64,000 nt of DNA from Aureimonas flava. GTDB lineage: Bacteria > Pseudomonadota > Alphaproteobacteria > Rhizobiales > Rhizobiaceae. The translations under genes and the position numbers were made by a program. Positions 1 to 8,611 of the stretch are shown one piece after another (positions within the stretch are counted from its first letter, which is position 1; each line of letters starts with the position of its first letter). The notes beneath the pieces are model-generated. The model did not search any database. It was not told the DNA's origin and saw nothing but the letters and a program-made list of their open reading frames with translations. The stretch lies in the NCBI RefSeq assembly GCF_003583935.1, contig NZ_QYRN01000012.1, positions 1 to 64,000 of the forward strand, in the 5' to 3' direction.

Positions 1-151
1 CCGGGTTCTCCTCGCGGACCCCGTACGCCTTCTCCACCGTCCGGTTACCCAGAGCCACCGTGAAACCGCCGTTGTCGGCAAAGTTCAGCGCAAGGCTCGC
101 TCCCATCGTCCCCATGCCCAGTACGCCGAGATCCGCCTTTTCGCCGCCCAT
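1..151 (-). CDS. gnd: 6-phosphogluconate dehydrogenase, N-terminal 50 residues (truncated by window edge)
   Basis: The gene reads leftward off the window. The visible 50 residues begin MGGEKADLGVLGMGTMGASL and contain a Rossmann GxGxxG-type loop (GMGTMG), followed by ALNFADNGG and the NRTVEK segment typical of 6-phosphogluconate dehydrogenase, where Asn-Arg-Thr contacts the NADP phosphate. The family oxidatively decarboxylates 6-phosphogluconate to ribulose 5-phosphate in the cytosolic pentose phosphate pathway. The start is the ATG whose complement is at 149-151. It is followed on the same strand by the formaldehyde operon after an 88-bp gap holding a hairpin. A related 3-hydroxyisobutyrate dehydrogenase-type enzyme is possible, but the NRT signature favours Gnd. 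Confidence 0.75.
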   Translation of the reverse strand, partial: MGGEKADLGVLGMGTMGASLALNFADNGGFTVALGNRTVEKAYGVREENP

Positions 152-204
152 CCGATTCGTCCTCCGCCGGTCGCTTCGGACACAGGGTTTACCGGATGGC
201 GTCC

Positions 205-233
205 GGGCGTTCCATCGAAACCGTGGGACGCCC
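205..233 (-). terminator. Hairpin downstream of fghA
   Basis: A 10-bp stem (205-214 pairs with 224-233, one G-U wobble) closes a 9-base loop, starting 9 bases after the fghA stop. There is no U-tract, so it is a possible intrinsic or RNA-processing terminator of the frmA operon, not a certain one. Confidence 0.35.
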
Positions 234-241
234 GCCCCCTC

Positions 242-1084
242 TCAGCGCAGGAGCCGCTCGGCGTGCCAGGCGAGGTGATCGTCCATGAAGGTCGAGATGA
301 AGGCGTAGGAGTGGTCGTAGCCCTCGCGCATGTTGAGGACCAGGGGGATGCCCGCCTTGTCGCATGCCTCCCGCAGGAGTTGCGGGCGCAAGCCCTCGTC
401 CAGGAACGAATCGGCGGTGCCCTGGTCGACCAGGAACTCGGGGAAGCGGTGCCCGTCCTCGATCAGCAGCGTCGCGTCGTAGGCGCGCCAGGCCCCCCGG
501 TCGCGGCCGAGATAGGCCTCGAAGGCCGGGCGCGACCAGCCGGCCGTCGACGGCTGGACGATGGGCGCGAAGGCCGAGGCGCTGCGATAGGTGCCGGGGT
601 TGCGCAACGCGGCGACCAGCGCGCCGTGCCCGCCCATGGAGTGGCCGAAGATGCCCTGCCGGCGCATGTCGGCCGGAAAATGCGTCGCGAGATAGCCCGG
701 CAGCTCGTCCGTGACGTAGGAATACATGCGGTAGTTCGCGGCATAGGGGCGTTCGGTGGCGTCGAGATAGAAGCCGGCGCCCGAGCCGAGCTGCCAGTTG
801 TCCGCCTCGTCCGGCACGCCCTCGCCCCGCGGGCTCGTGTCGGGCACCACGACCATGATGCCGTGCTCGGCGGCGGCTCTGCGGAATTCGCCCTTGTCCA
901 CGGCGTTCTGGTGGGTGCAGGTCAGCCCCGACAGGTACCAGAGCACCGGCACCCTACCCTCCGCCGCCTGCGGCGGGGCGAAGACGGCGAAGGTCATCGG
1001 CGTGTCCGTGGTGCGCGACTGGTGGCGATACACTCCTTGCGTGCCGCCATGGGCCTTCGCTTCCGAGATCACGTCGAGGGGCAT
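242..1084 (-). CDS. fghA: S-formylglutathione hydrolase
   Basis: This 280-residue esterase-D-family enzyme hydrolyses S-formylglutathione to formate and glutathione, the second step of glutathione-dependent formaldehyde oxidation in the cytosol. The alpha/beta-hydrolase triad is visible: Ser149 in GHSMGGHG, Asp225 in QGTADSFL and His258 in GYDHSY. The family LSGLTCTHQN and NWQLGSGAGFY segments are also present. Length is normal (about 280). The start at 1084 (MPLDV) is chosen over an upstream in-frame ATG because a GGAAAGGA ribosome site lies just before it and the upstream option would overlap the neighbour. It is the last gene of an operon with frmA and a GNAT gene. Confidence 0.95.
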   Translation of the reverse strand: MPLDVISEAKAHGGTQGVYRHQSRTTDTPMTFAVFAPPQAAEGRVPVLWYLSGLTCTHQNAVDKGEFRRAAAEHGIMVVVPDTSPRGEGVPDEADNWQLGSGAGFYLDATERPYAANYRMYSYVTDELPGYLATHFPADMRRQGIFGHSMGGHGALVAALRNPGTYRSASAFAPIVQPSTAGWSRPAFEAYLGRDRGAWRAYDATLLIEDGHRFPEFLVDQGTADSFLDEGLRPQLLREACDKAGIPLVLNMREGYDHSYAFISTFMDDHLAWHAERLLR

Positions 1085-1106
1085 GGGCGGTCCTTTCCGG
1101 TTTGGC

Positions 1107-1562
1107 TCAGTTCGCCGGCGCGCGGCGCATGTCGAGATGGGGGATGCCGTCTTCCAGATAGGCACCCGATATCGTGACGAACCCATGACCGGCGTAGAAG
1201 GTTTCCAGATGGGCCTGCGCCGACAGGTCGATCGCGGCCGCCGGCCAGCGCGCCGCGCAGAGCCGCAACGCCTCCGCCATCAGGGCGTGGCCGAGCCCGC
1301 CGCCCCGGAAGGCGGCGGCGGTGGCGATCCGGCCGATGCGCGCGCCCCGGTCCTCGGTCGGCGCGAAGACGCGCAGCGTGCCGGCCAGGCGGCCCTCGGC
1401 GAGCGCGCGAAGGTGCAGCGCCTCGCCGTCGCGGCCGTCGATCTCCTCGAAGGCGCAGGACTGCTCCACCACGAACACGTCCTGCCGGAGCTTCAGGAGG
1501 TCGTGGACCTCCGGCCCCGACATCTCATGCAGCGCGGCCCAGCGCCAGCGGAACGCCGTCAC
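1107..1562 (-). CDS. ElaA-family GNAT N-acetyltransferase
   Basis: 151 residues with the ElaA-type N-terminus (LLKLRQDVFVVEQSC, then EEIDGRDGEALHL) and the acetyl-CoA-binding motif A of GNAT enzymes (RIGRIATAAAFRGGGLGHAL). The C-terminus GHGFVTISGAYLEDGIPHLDM matches the family. The acyl acceptor is unknown. The GTG start at 1562 is 2 bases after the frmA stop (TGA-GG-GTG), which implies translational coupling. It sits between frmA and fghA, so it is co-expressed with formaldehyde detoxification, although ElaA proteins are usually found outside such operons. Much longer in-frame upstream extension exists but overlaps frmA and is not credible. Confidence 0.85.
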   Translation of the reverse strand: MTAFRWRWAALHEMSGPEVHDLLKLRQDVFVVEQSCAFEEIDGRDGEALHLRALAEGRLAGTLRVFAPTEDRGARIGRIATAAAFRGGGLGHALMAEALRLCAARWPAAAIDLSAQAHLETFYAGHGFVTISGAYLEDGIPHLDMRRAPAN

Positions 1563-1564
1563 CC

Positions 1565-2677
<1,113 letters not shown>

Positions 2678-2720
2678 GGGTCGAGGTCCTTCGTGATGCT
2701 GACGATTCGGATCGCCCCTG

Positions 2721-2749
2721 ACTATAGGAGCGGGGACGGATCGCGCCAG
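2721..2749 (-). promoter_or_regulatory. Possible sigma-70-like promoter of the frmA operon
   Basis: On the minus strand CTGGCG (2749-2744), a 17-base spacer, then TATAGT (2726-2721). The -10 matches 5 of 6 consensus bases but the -35 only 3 of 6. It lies in the short gap before frmA, 44 bases upstream of its ATG. Confidence 0.3.
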
Positions 2750-2756
2750 CCTCCGA

Positions 2757-3641
2757 TCAGCCCGGCGCCGCGCCGACGGGCGCGAGCCCGGCCAGGATCA
2801 GCGCGCCGTCCAGGGGATCGCCGAGCGGCTCGTCCAGCGTCTCGGCGAGGCCCTCCGGCAGGAAGGGCGTCAGCGGACCGGCGAGTCCGCCAGCCAGGGC
2901 GACGCGCTCGCAGCCGGCATCGCGCAGCGTGTCGACGAGGTCGCCGATGGCCTGCGCGCCGGTGCGAAGGATCGCCTCCGCCGTCCGGTCGCCGCCCCGC
3001 GCCGCCTCCACCACGAGCGGCGCGAGCGTGGCGTAGTCGGTGGCCGAGGCGGCGTCGCACCAGGCGGTGAGCCGCGTCGCCTCGCCGCCGACGCGCTCCA
3101 GCACCGCGTCGGCGAGGGTCGAGCCCGACAGGCGAGCGTCGGCGCCGCGAAAGGCCGCCTCCACCGCCGCCAGCCCGATCCGCGCGCCCGAGCCCTCGTC
3201 GGAGCCCGGAAAGCCGTAGCCGCCGAAGCGAAGCGGCCGTCCGTCCAGGAGGCCGAAGGCGATGGAGCCGGTGCCCGCCACCACGATGCCGCCATCCTCG
3301 CCGCCATGGGCACCGAGGCACGCGATCGCCCCGTCGCCCGCGAGCGCGAGGCTGGCGAACGGGTGCGGCCGAGCGGCGAAGAGACCGGCGACGCCGACCC
3401 GCTCGATACCGGCGACGCCGGCCCCGACCCGCAGCCGCGCAAAGTCGAACGGGCCGAGCCCGGCCGCGCGCCAGGCCTCGCGGGCGGCGGTGAGCATGGC
3501 GTCGAAGCTCGCCTCCACGCCGAGGCGCGCCTGGCCCGGCCCGGCATGGCCTTCGCCGAACACGAGGCCCGAGGCGTCCACCAGGCGTGCGCGGCAGGCG
3601 GTGCCGCCGGCGTCGAGGCCGAGGAAGAGGGGTGCGCTCAC
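2757..3641 (-). CDS. BadF/BadG/BcrA/BcrD-type ATPase, probable N-acetylglucosamine kinase
   Basis: 294 residues of the ASKHA (hexokinase/actin) fold. The N-terminal phosphate-1 motif is [26 protein letters not shown] and [16 protein letters not shown] follow, typical of bacterial N-acetylglucosamine kinases; an [10 protein letters not shown] adenosine motif lies near residue 250. The family phosphorylates GlcNAc in amino-sugar or peptidoglycan recycling. The GTG start at 3641 is chosen because the phosphate motif begins only about five residues later; an in-frame ATG about 29 codons upstream would add a basic tail with no homology. The ribosome site is weak. It is separate from the nagA/SIS pair at the other end of the window, which would process its product. 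Confidence 0.8.
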   Translation of the reverse strand: MSAPLFLGLDAGGTACRARLVDASGLVFGEGHAGPGQARLGVEASFDAMLTAAREAWRAAGLGPFDFARLRVGAGVAGIERVGVAGLFAARPHPFASLALAGDGAIACLGAHGGEDGGIVVAGTGSIAFGLLDGRPLRFGGYGFPGSDEGSGARIGLAAVEAAFRGADARLSGSTLADAVLERVGGEATRLTAWCDAASATDYATLAPLVVEAARGGDRTAEAILRTGAQAIGDLVDTLRDAGCERVALAGGLAGPLTPFLPEGLAETLDEPLGDPLDGALILAGLAPVGAAPG

Positions 3642-3760
3642 GTGGCACGGCCCCCGGCGCGATCGCCCGTCGCGGCATGGTTCATCGGAACGGCGCGTCC
3701 TTCTCGAATCGCTCGGCTCCCCTTTCATGCCGGATGTTCGGCGCGCCCGAAAGCGCCTTG

Positions 3761-5026
3761 TCAGCCGCCACGCCGCGAATACCAGAGCGCCAGCGCGTCG
3801 ATCTGCTCCTGCGTGAGGTTGATCGCGATCGTTTCCATGACATGGGCGAGCGGCGTGCCGCCCCGGTTGCGGTCCCGCCACATCTGGAGATGGGTCGCGA
3901 CGTACCATTCGGGCAGGCCGTCGAGGCGCGGGTAGAGCGGGTTGCGCGCCGCGCCGTCCGACCCGTGACAGGTCTGGCAGGCGGCGAGCTTTCGCGACGG
4001 CAGGCCCTCCTCGGCGATGCGGCGCCCGAGTTCCAGGAGACCCGCGGTGGAGACCGGGGCGCCGTGGGCTGCGGCCGGGTCCACCGCCGCCGCCGGCCCG
4101 GCGGGGGCGGGCTCGGCGGCGGGCGCGTCCGGCCGGAGGCTGCCGCGCGGCAGGCGCACCCCGCCCTCGTAGCCCACCGCGACGCCCGCCGGAGGCCCGA
4201 GCGGCCCGGCGGGGGCGGCGGCGGGTGGCTGGGCGGCGTAGTGGTCGGCGAGGCGGCGCAGCGTCGCCTCGTCCAGCGCGCCGGCGGCCGGGGTCATGAT
4301 GCCGCTCTGCCGCTCGCCCGACGCGAAGGCTTGGAGCGTGCGCAGGAGGTATTCGGCCGGCTGGCCGCCGATCGGCGGGAAGCTGCCGGGCGCGCCGACG
4401 CCCCGTCCGTCCGCGCCGTGGCAGCGCGCGCAGTCGGCGAGCGCCGTGTCGCGCGCCTCGCCCAGCGCCGGAAGGCCGGGCCGTCCAGGCTCGGACGCCG
4501 GCTCCCCGTAGGCGAGTTCGCGGTAGCGCTCGGGCGTCATCGCCGGCAGCGCGCGCAGGAAGGCGACCAGCGCCCAGATCTCGTCCGGCCGGTCCTGCGT
4601 GGTCCAGGACGGCATGCCGGAATACTTGATCCCATGGCGTCCGATCCAGAACAGCTCGCGGTCGCGCCATTCGCCGACCTGGCCCTCCAGACGCGGCACG
4701 GGCGGCATCATGGCGCGGGCGACCGGCGTCTGGCGTTCGCCCGGCGCGCCGTGGCAGGGCGCGCAGCCGCTGGCGAAGTGGCCCGCCGCGCGCTGCAGGA
4801 GCAGCGGATCCTCCAGCGACACGTCCGCGGGCCGGGAGATCGGCAGCGACTGGGTGGCGACGGCGCGCCGGAGCGTCCAGTGGAGGAACCATTCGACCGG
4901 CGCGAAATGGCCGGTGTTGGCGGCCACCGAGACGAGGCCCGAGCCGCCCACCAGGAGCGCGGCCCCGAGGGCCGCCGCGGGCGCGGCGAGGAGATGCCAG
5001 GGGCGGATCGTGAATGTCCACGTCAT
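3761..5026 (-). CDS. Membrane-anchored triple-domain cytochrome c of an alternative oxidase operon
   Basis: 421 residues with an N-terminal signal-anchor (about residues 11-35) and three CxxCH haem c sites: Cys88-Cys91-His92, Cys199-Cys202-His203 and Cys350-Cys353-His354. A Pro/Ala-rich linker (about 265-325) separates domains two and three. It should face the periplasm and pass electrons, probably to the neighbouring oxidase. The start ATG overlaps the ctaG stop by 4 bp (ATGA), so it is the last gene of the cox operon. Di- or tri-haem cytochromes c of this kind are known next to alternative oxidases; whether it is an electron donor or a subunit cannot be told from sequence. Confidence 0.9.
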   Translation of the reverse strand: MTWTFTIRPWHLLAAPAAALGAALLVGGSGLVSVAANTGHFAPVEWFLHWTLRRAVATQSLPISRPADVSLEDPLLLQRAAGHFASGCAPCHGAPGERQTPVARAMMPPVPRLEGQVGEWRDRELFWIGRHGIKYSGMPSWTTQDRPDEIWALVAFLRALPAMTPERYRELAYGEPASEPGRPGLPALGEARDTALADCARCHGADGRGVGAPGSFPPIGGQPAEYLLRTLQAFASGERQSGIMTPAAGALDEATLRRLADHYAAQPPAAAPAGPLGPPAGVAVGYEGGVRLPRGSLRPDAPAAEPAPAGPAAAVDPAAAHGAPVSTAGLLELGRRIAEEGLPSRKLAACQTCHGSDGAARNPLYPRLDGLPEWYVATHLQMWRDRNRGGTPLAHVMETIAINLTQEQIDALALWYSRRGG

Positions 5027-5670
5027 GCCGGGGCGGCGCCTTCCCGCTTGGGGTCGAGGATCCCGGCGAGGAGCGCGAGCCCGCCGGTCAGATAGGCCGC
5101 GCCGCCGACCAGGAGCATCAGGACGCCGCCGAGCTGCTGGTCCTCGAGCGGCGTCAGCGTCGCCAGGGGCGAGCACAGGTCGCCGCAGCGGTAGAGCGGG
5201 CGCGGCGCGAACAGGAGAAGCGCGCCCAGGAGCGTCATGTGCATGGAGGTCATCAGCAGCGCGCCGACGCCCGCGGCCCGCGCGCCCCGCGCTCCCTCCG
5301 CCGTGCCGAAGGCGGCCGTCCAGACCAGGAGGCCGGCCAGCAGGAACGACCCCTGCTCCAGGATCAGCACCGCGGTCTCGCGCCGGGCGGCGTCGTGCAG
5401 CGCGGGGGCGTGCCAGGACCAGACCAGCGCGAACTCGGTCAGCGCCGCCAGGATGGCGAAGCGCGCCGAGACGCGCCGCCCGACCGCCGGCACCGAGCGC
5501 GCCAGACCGAAGGCGAGCGCGGGCGCGGCCACCGCCACCAGCCCCATGTGGAGGACCATGTGCGCGGCGAAGGAGGTTTCGGCGCGCCCCACGAGCGGCC
5601 CCGCCCAGAGCCCGACGAGGAGCGCGAGGCCGGCGGCCAGCGGGCCGTGGCGGTGCAGGGCGGCCCTCAC
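5023..5670 (-). CDS. ctaG: CtaG/caa3-type cytochrome c oxidase assembly membrane protein
   Basis: 215 residues with about six hydrophobic segments and the family's histidine-rich helices (HMVLHMGLV near residue 38, WHAPALHDAAR near 90, TSMHMTLLG near 150). This is the CtaG_Cox (caa3) family, not the single-pass Cox11 type; it is implicated in copper delivery or oxidase assembly in the inner membrane. The GTG start at 5670 overlaps the upstream gene's stop (GTGA). Longer upstream starts would run through the preceding gene. Its position between the oxidase subunits and the cytochrome c is standard for this operon type. Confidence 0.88.
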   Translation of the reverse strand: MRAALHRHGPLAAGLALLVGLWAGPLVGRAETSFAAHMVLHMGLVAVAAPALAFGLARSVPAVGRRVSARFAILAALTEFALVWSWHAPALHDAARRETAVLILEQGSFLLAGLLVWTAAFGTAEGARGARAAGVGALLMTSMHMTLLGALLLFAPRPLYRCGDLCSPLATLTPLEDQQLGGVLMLLVGGAAYLTGGLALLAGILDPKREGAAPA

Positions 5671-6047
5671 CGGCAGTCCACCACGAGAAGCGCCGGCAGC
5701 GCGGTGAAGACGACGGCCAGGAAAGAGAGGCCGGACAGGAGCGCCGAGGCGAGCTCCATCTGCCGCTCCCGGTCCTCCTCGGTGGGCTTGTCGTGCGGCG
5801 GGCTGCCGTCCGCCTCGCGCCATTCGCGCCATGCGCGGAAGCCGGCAAACCAGCAGAAGGCGAGGCCGGCGCATGTGGCCACCGCGATCGCCGCGCGCAC
5901 GCCCCCGATCGGGCGGAAGACGTCGGCGTTGGGCGCGCAGGCGACGGCCGCCGCCACGTAGCAGAACAGGAAATGCAGCGCCCAGACGGTGGGCGTCGCG
6001 ATCATGGTGAGGAGGGAGTCGCGCGTTCCCCGGCGCAGTCCGAACAT
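5667..6047 (-). CDS. Small three-helix membrane protein of the cox operon
   Basis: 126 residues with hydrophobic segments near 16-37, 49-69 and 99-122 and a charged cytoplasmic-type loop (about 70-98) rich in Glu, Asp and Arg. The N-terminal stretch TPTVWALHFLFCYVAAAVAC looks like proteins encoded beside alternative (CoxMNOP-like) oxidases; function is unknown, perhaps an accessory or assembly subunit. The start ATG shares one base with the stop of the catalytic subunit (TGATG) and its own stop overlaps the ctaG GTG, so it is translationally coupled on both sides. Confidence 0.75.
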   Translation of the reverse strand: MFGLRRGTRDSLLTMIATPTVWALHFLFCYVAAAVACAPNADVFRPIGGVRAAIAVATCAGLAFCWFAGFRAWREWREADGSPPHDKPTEEDRERQMELASALLSGLSFLAVVFTALPALLVVDCR

Positions 6048-8611
6048 CACGCCCCTCCTGCGACGAGCGGGAAATAGGCGATCGTCGCCACCGTCACCAG
6101 GCCGGTCGCGGCGGCGAAGTGCCAGTAGAGCACCACGTTGGCGAGGTCGATGTCGTGGCGCGGCGTCAGGTGGCCGGCCAGCGAGCGGGCGAGGCAGTAG
6201 CCGGCCATCAGCGTGCCCACGAAGGCGTGGATCGCGGTCCAGATGGCGAGGATCCAGACGGTGGCCGGATAGACGTGCGCGGTCGGCTGGAGACCCGTCG
6301 CGTGCGGCCCCCAGAGGAGCGCAGCGCCGGCGCCGAGCGAGGCGAGGACGCACAGCGCCAGAAGCGCGCGCGCCGCGGCGACGCCCCCGCCGCGCAGCAC
6401 CCGGTGCGCCAGGAGGCAGGCCCCCCAGGCCAGCGCGAACAGGGCCAGCGCCGCGCTCGGCCACAGGAGGCCCGGCCCCTGCGTTCCGGCCGGCGGAAAG
6501 TCGGCATGGACGGTGAAGAAGAAGTAGTAGCCGAAGCACAGCGACAGGAAGGCCGTGGCGTCGCCCAGCATGGTGATGAACATCGCCCACCAGGATACCG
6601 AATGCGGGCCGGAGACGTAGAGCGGCAGGTCGAGGCCGAGGCCGACATACTTCGTCTCCTTCTCCGGGATCACGGCGGTGGCCCGCCAGAGCCAGAACAG
6701 GATCACGGCGATCGCGACCACCAGCGCGCCGATCGTCAGCGTCCAGTAGTGGAACGTCGCGGCGATGAAGCAGGCGCCCAGGAAGACGGCGGCCGCCATC
6801 GGCACGAAGGAGGGGCCGGGCACGCGCAGGCACTGCACCGGCTCGGCGTCGAGCACGGTGGTGACCAGCGTCTCGCGCTTCCCCTCCTCGGCGTCCGGCA
6901 GGTAGAAGCGGCCCCGGTCCATGTCCTCCACGAAGCCCGGCTGGTCCCAGATCGGGTAGCGCGACCGGACGATCGGCACCGAGCGCACGCCCCAGGACTG
7001 GTCCGGGATCTCGCCCGACCACTCGAGCGTGCCGGCGTTCCAGGGGTTGCGGTCGGCATAGGGGTCCTTGCGGGGCCGCAGCATGTCGGCCACCACGACC
7101 AGGAAGCCGGCGGCGAACACGAAGGCGCCCACGGTGGATATGAGGTTGGGGATCTCGAGGCCGAGCTGTGCGGGATAGGTGTAGACCCGGCGCGGCATGC
7201 CGATCATGCCGGCGTAGTGCATGGGGAAGAAGGCGACGTTGAAGCCGACGAACATCAGCCAGAACGCCACCTTGCCCGCCCTGTCGTGGAGCTTCCGGGA
7301 GGAGACGATCGGCCAGTAGTAGTAGATGCCCGCGACGATCGGGAACAGCACGCCGCCGAGGATCACGTAGTGCAGGTGCGCCACCACGAAATAGGTGTCG
7401 TGGACCTGCCAGTCGAAGGGCGCGAGCGCCACCATGACGCCGGTGAGCCCGCCGAGCACGAAGATGCCGAGCGCGCCCGAGACGAAGAGCATGGGCACGG
7501 AATAGACGACGTTGCCGACGAGGCAGGTGGCGAGGAACACGAAGATCTGGACGCCGGTCGGGATCGCGACGGCTTCCGACGCCGCCGAGAAGAAGCCCAG
7601 CGAGATCGCCGGCAGGCCCGTGGTGAACATGTGGTGGACCCACAGCCCGAAGCTCAGGAAGCCGGTGCCCACGGCCGCCAGCACGATCCACGAATAGCCG
7701 AGCAGCGGACGGCGCGCGAAGGTCGGGATGATCATCGCCAGCAGCGCGATCGCCGGCAGGAAGACGATGTAGACCTCCGGGTGGCCGAAGATCCAGAACA
7801 GGTGCTGCCAGAGCATCGGGTCGCCGCCGCGCGTCGGGTCGAAGAAGGGCCAGTCGAACAGGCGTTCCATCTCGAACAGGATGTCGCCGGCGATCAGCGG
7901 CGGAAAGGCGAACAGGATCATCGCCGCGACCACCAGCACGTACCAGGCGTAGAGCGGCATCAGGTTGAGGCGCATGCCGGGCGGGCGGCACTTCAGGGCG
8001 CCGACGATCAGCTCGACCGCGGCCGCGATCGAGGCGACCTCGATGAAGGACAGGCCGAGCAGCCAGATGTCCGCCCCGTAGCCCGGCGTGAAGCGCGCCT
8101 GAGTGGTGAGCGGGGGATACATGAACCAGCCGGAGTTCGGCGCGTGGCCGAAGAAGATCGAGCCGCAGACGAACAGGCCGCCGATCAGGAAGCACCAGTA
8201 GCCGAAGGCCGACAGGCGCGGAAACGGCAGGTCGCGCGCGCCCAGCATCTGCGGCAGCAGGATCACGGCCACCGCCTCGAAGATCGGCACGGCGAACAGG
8301 AACATCATCACCGTGCCGTGCAGCGTGTACACCTGATTGTACATCGTGGCCGACAGGAAGTCGTTTTCCGGCACCGCGAGCTGCACGCGGATCATGAGGC
8401 CGAGCACGCCCGCGAACAGCATGAAGGCGAAGGAGGTGACCGTGTACCAGACGCCCACCGTGGTGTTGTTGACGTCGGACCAGTAGCGCCAGCCGGGCGG
8501 CGTCTCCCACACCCGGATCAGGCGCTCCTGCTGGCCCCGGCGGACGGCCTCGTCCTCCTGGTCCGGATCGCCCGGACGGCGCATGGCGTCGAGCTCGGCG
8601 GCGGCGCTCAT
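6047..8611 (-). CDS. Cytochrome c oxidase subunit I with C-terminal subunit III-like extension
   Basis: 854 residues, far longer than a plain subunit I (about 530-550): residues about 1-560 are the haem-copper core and about 600-854 form a subunit III-like helical domain. Metal ligands are intact: haem a His98 and His414, CuB His277, His326 and His327, haem a3 His412, and the cross-linked Tyr281 in GHPEVY. Glu279 and Asp127 of the D-pathway are kept. However, by alignment to the Rhodobacter enzyme the K-pathway lysine (PTGIKIF) is Gln355 (PTGVQIF), Asn121 is Val116 and Asn139 is Ser134. Start ATG overlaps the subunit II stop (ATGA); the upstream in-frame ATG six codons earlier is less likely. 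Inner-membrane terminal oxidase, O2 to water. Confidence 0.93.
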   Translation of the reverse strand: MSAAAELDAMRRPGDPDQEDEAVRRGQQERLIRVWETPPGWRYWSDVNNTTVGVWYTVTSFAFMLFAGVLGLMIRVQLAVPENDFLSATMYNQVYTLHGTVMMFLFAVPIFEAVAVILLPQMLGARDLPFPRLSAFGYWCFLIGGLFVCGSIFFGHAPNSGWFMYPPLTTQARFTPGYGADIWLLGLSFIEVASIAAAVELIVGALKCRPPGMRLNLMPLYAWYVLVVAAMILFAFPPLIAGDILFEMERLFDWPFFDPTRGGDPMLWQHLFWIFGHPEVYIVFLPAIALLAMIIPTFARRPLLGYSWIVLAAVGTGFLSFGLWVHHMFTTGLPAISLGFFSAASEAVAIPTGVQIFVFLATCLVGNVVYSVPMLFVSGALGIFVLGGLTGVMVALAPFDWQVHDTYFVVAHLHYVILGGVLFPIVAGIYYYWPIVSSRKLHDRAGKVAFWLMFVGFNVAFFPMHYAGMIGMPRRVYTYPAQLGLEIPNLISTVGAFVFAAGFLVVVADMLRPRKDPYADRNPWNAGTLEWSGEIPDQSWGVRSVPIVRSRYPIWDQPGFVEDMDRGRFYLPDAEEGKRETLVTTVLDAEPVQCLRVPGPSFVPMAAAVFLGACFIAATFHYWTLTIGALVVAIAVILFWLWRATAVIPEKETKYVGLGLDLPLYVSGPHSVSWWAMFITMLGDATAFLSLCFGYYFFFTVHADFPPAGTQGPGLLWPSAALALFALAWGACLLAHRVLRGGGVAAARALLALCVLASLGAGAALLWGPHATGLQPTAHVYPATVWILAIWTAIHAFVGTLMAGYCLARSLAGHLTPRHDIDLANVVLYWHFAAATGLVTVATIAYFPLVAGGA

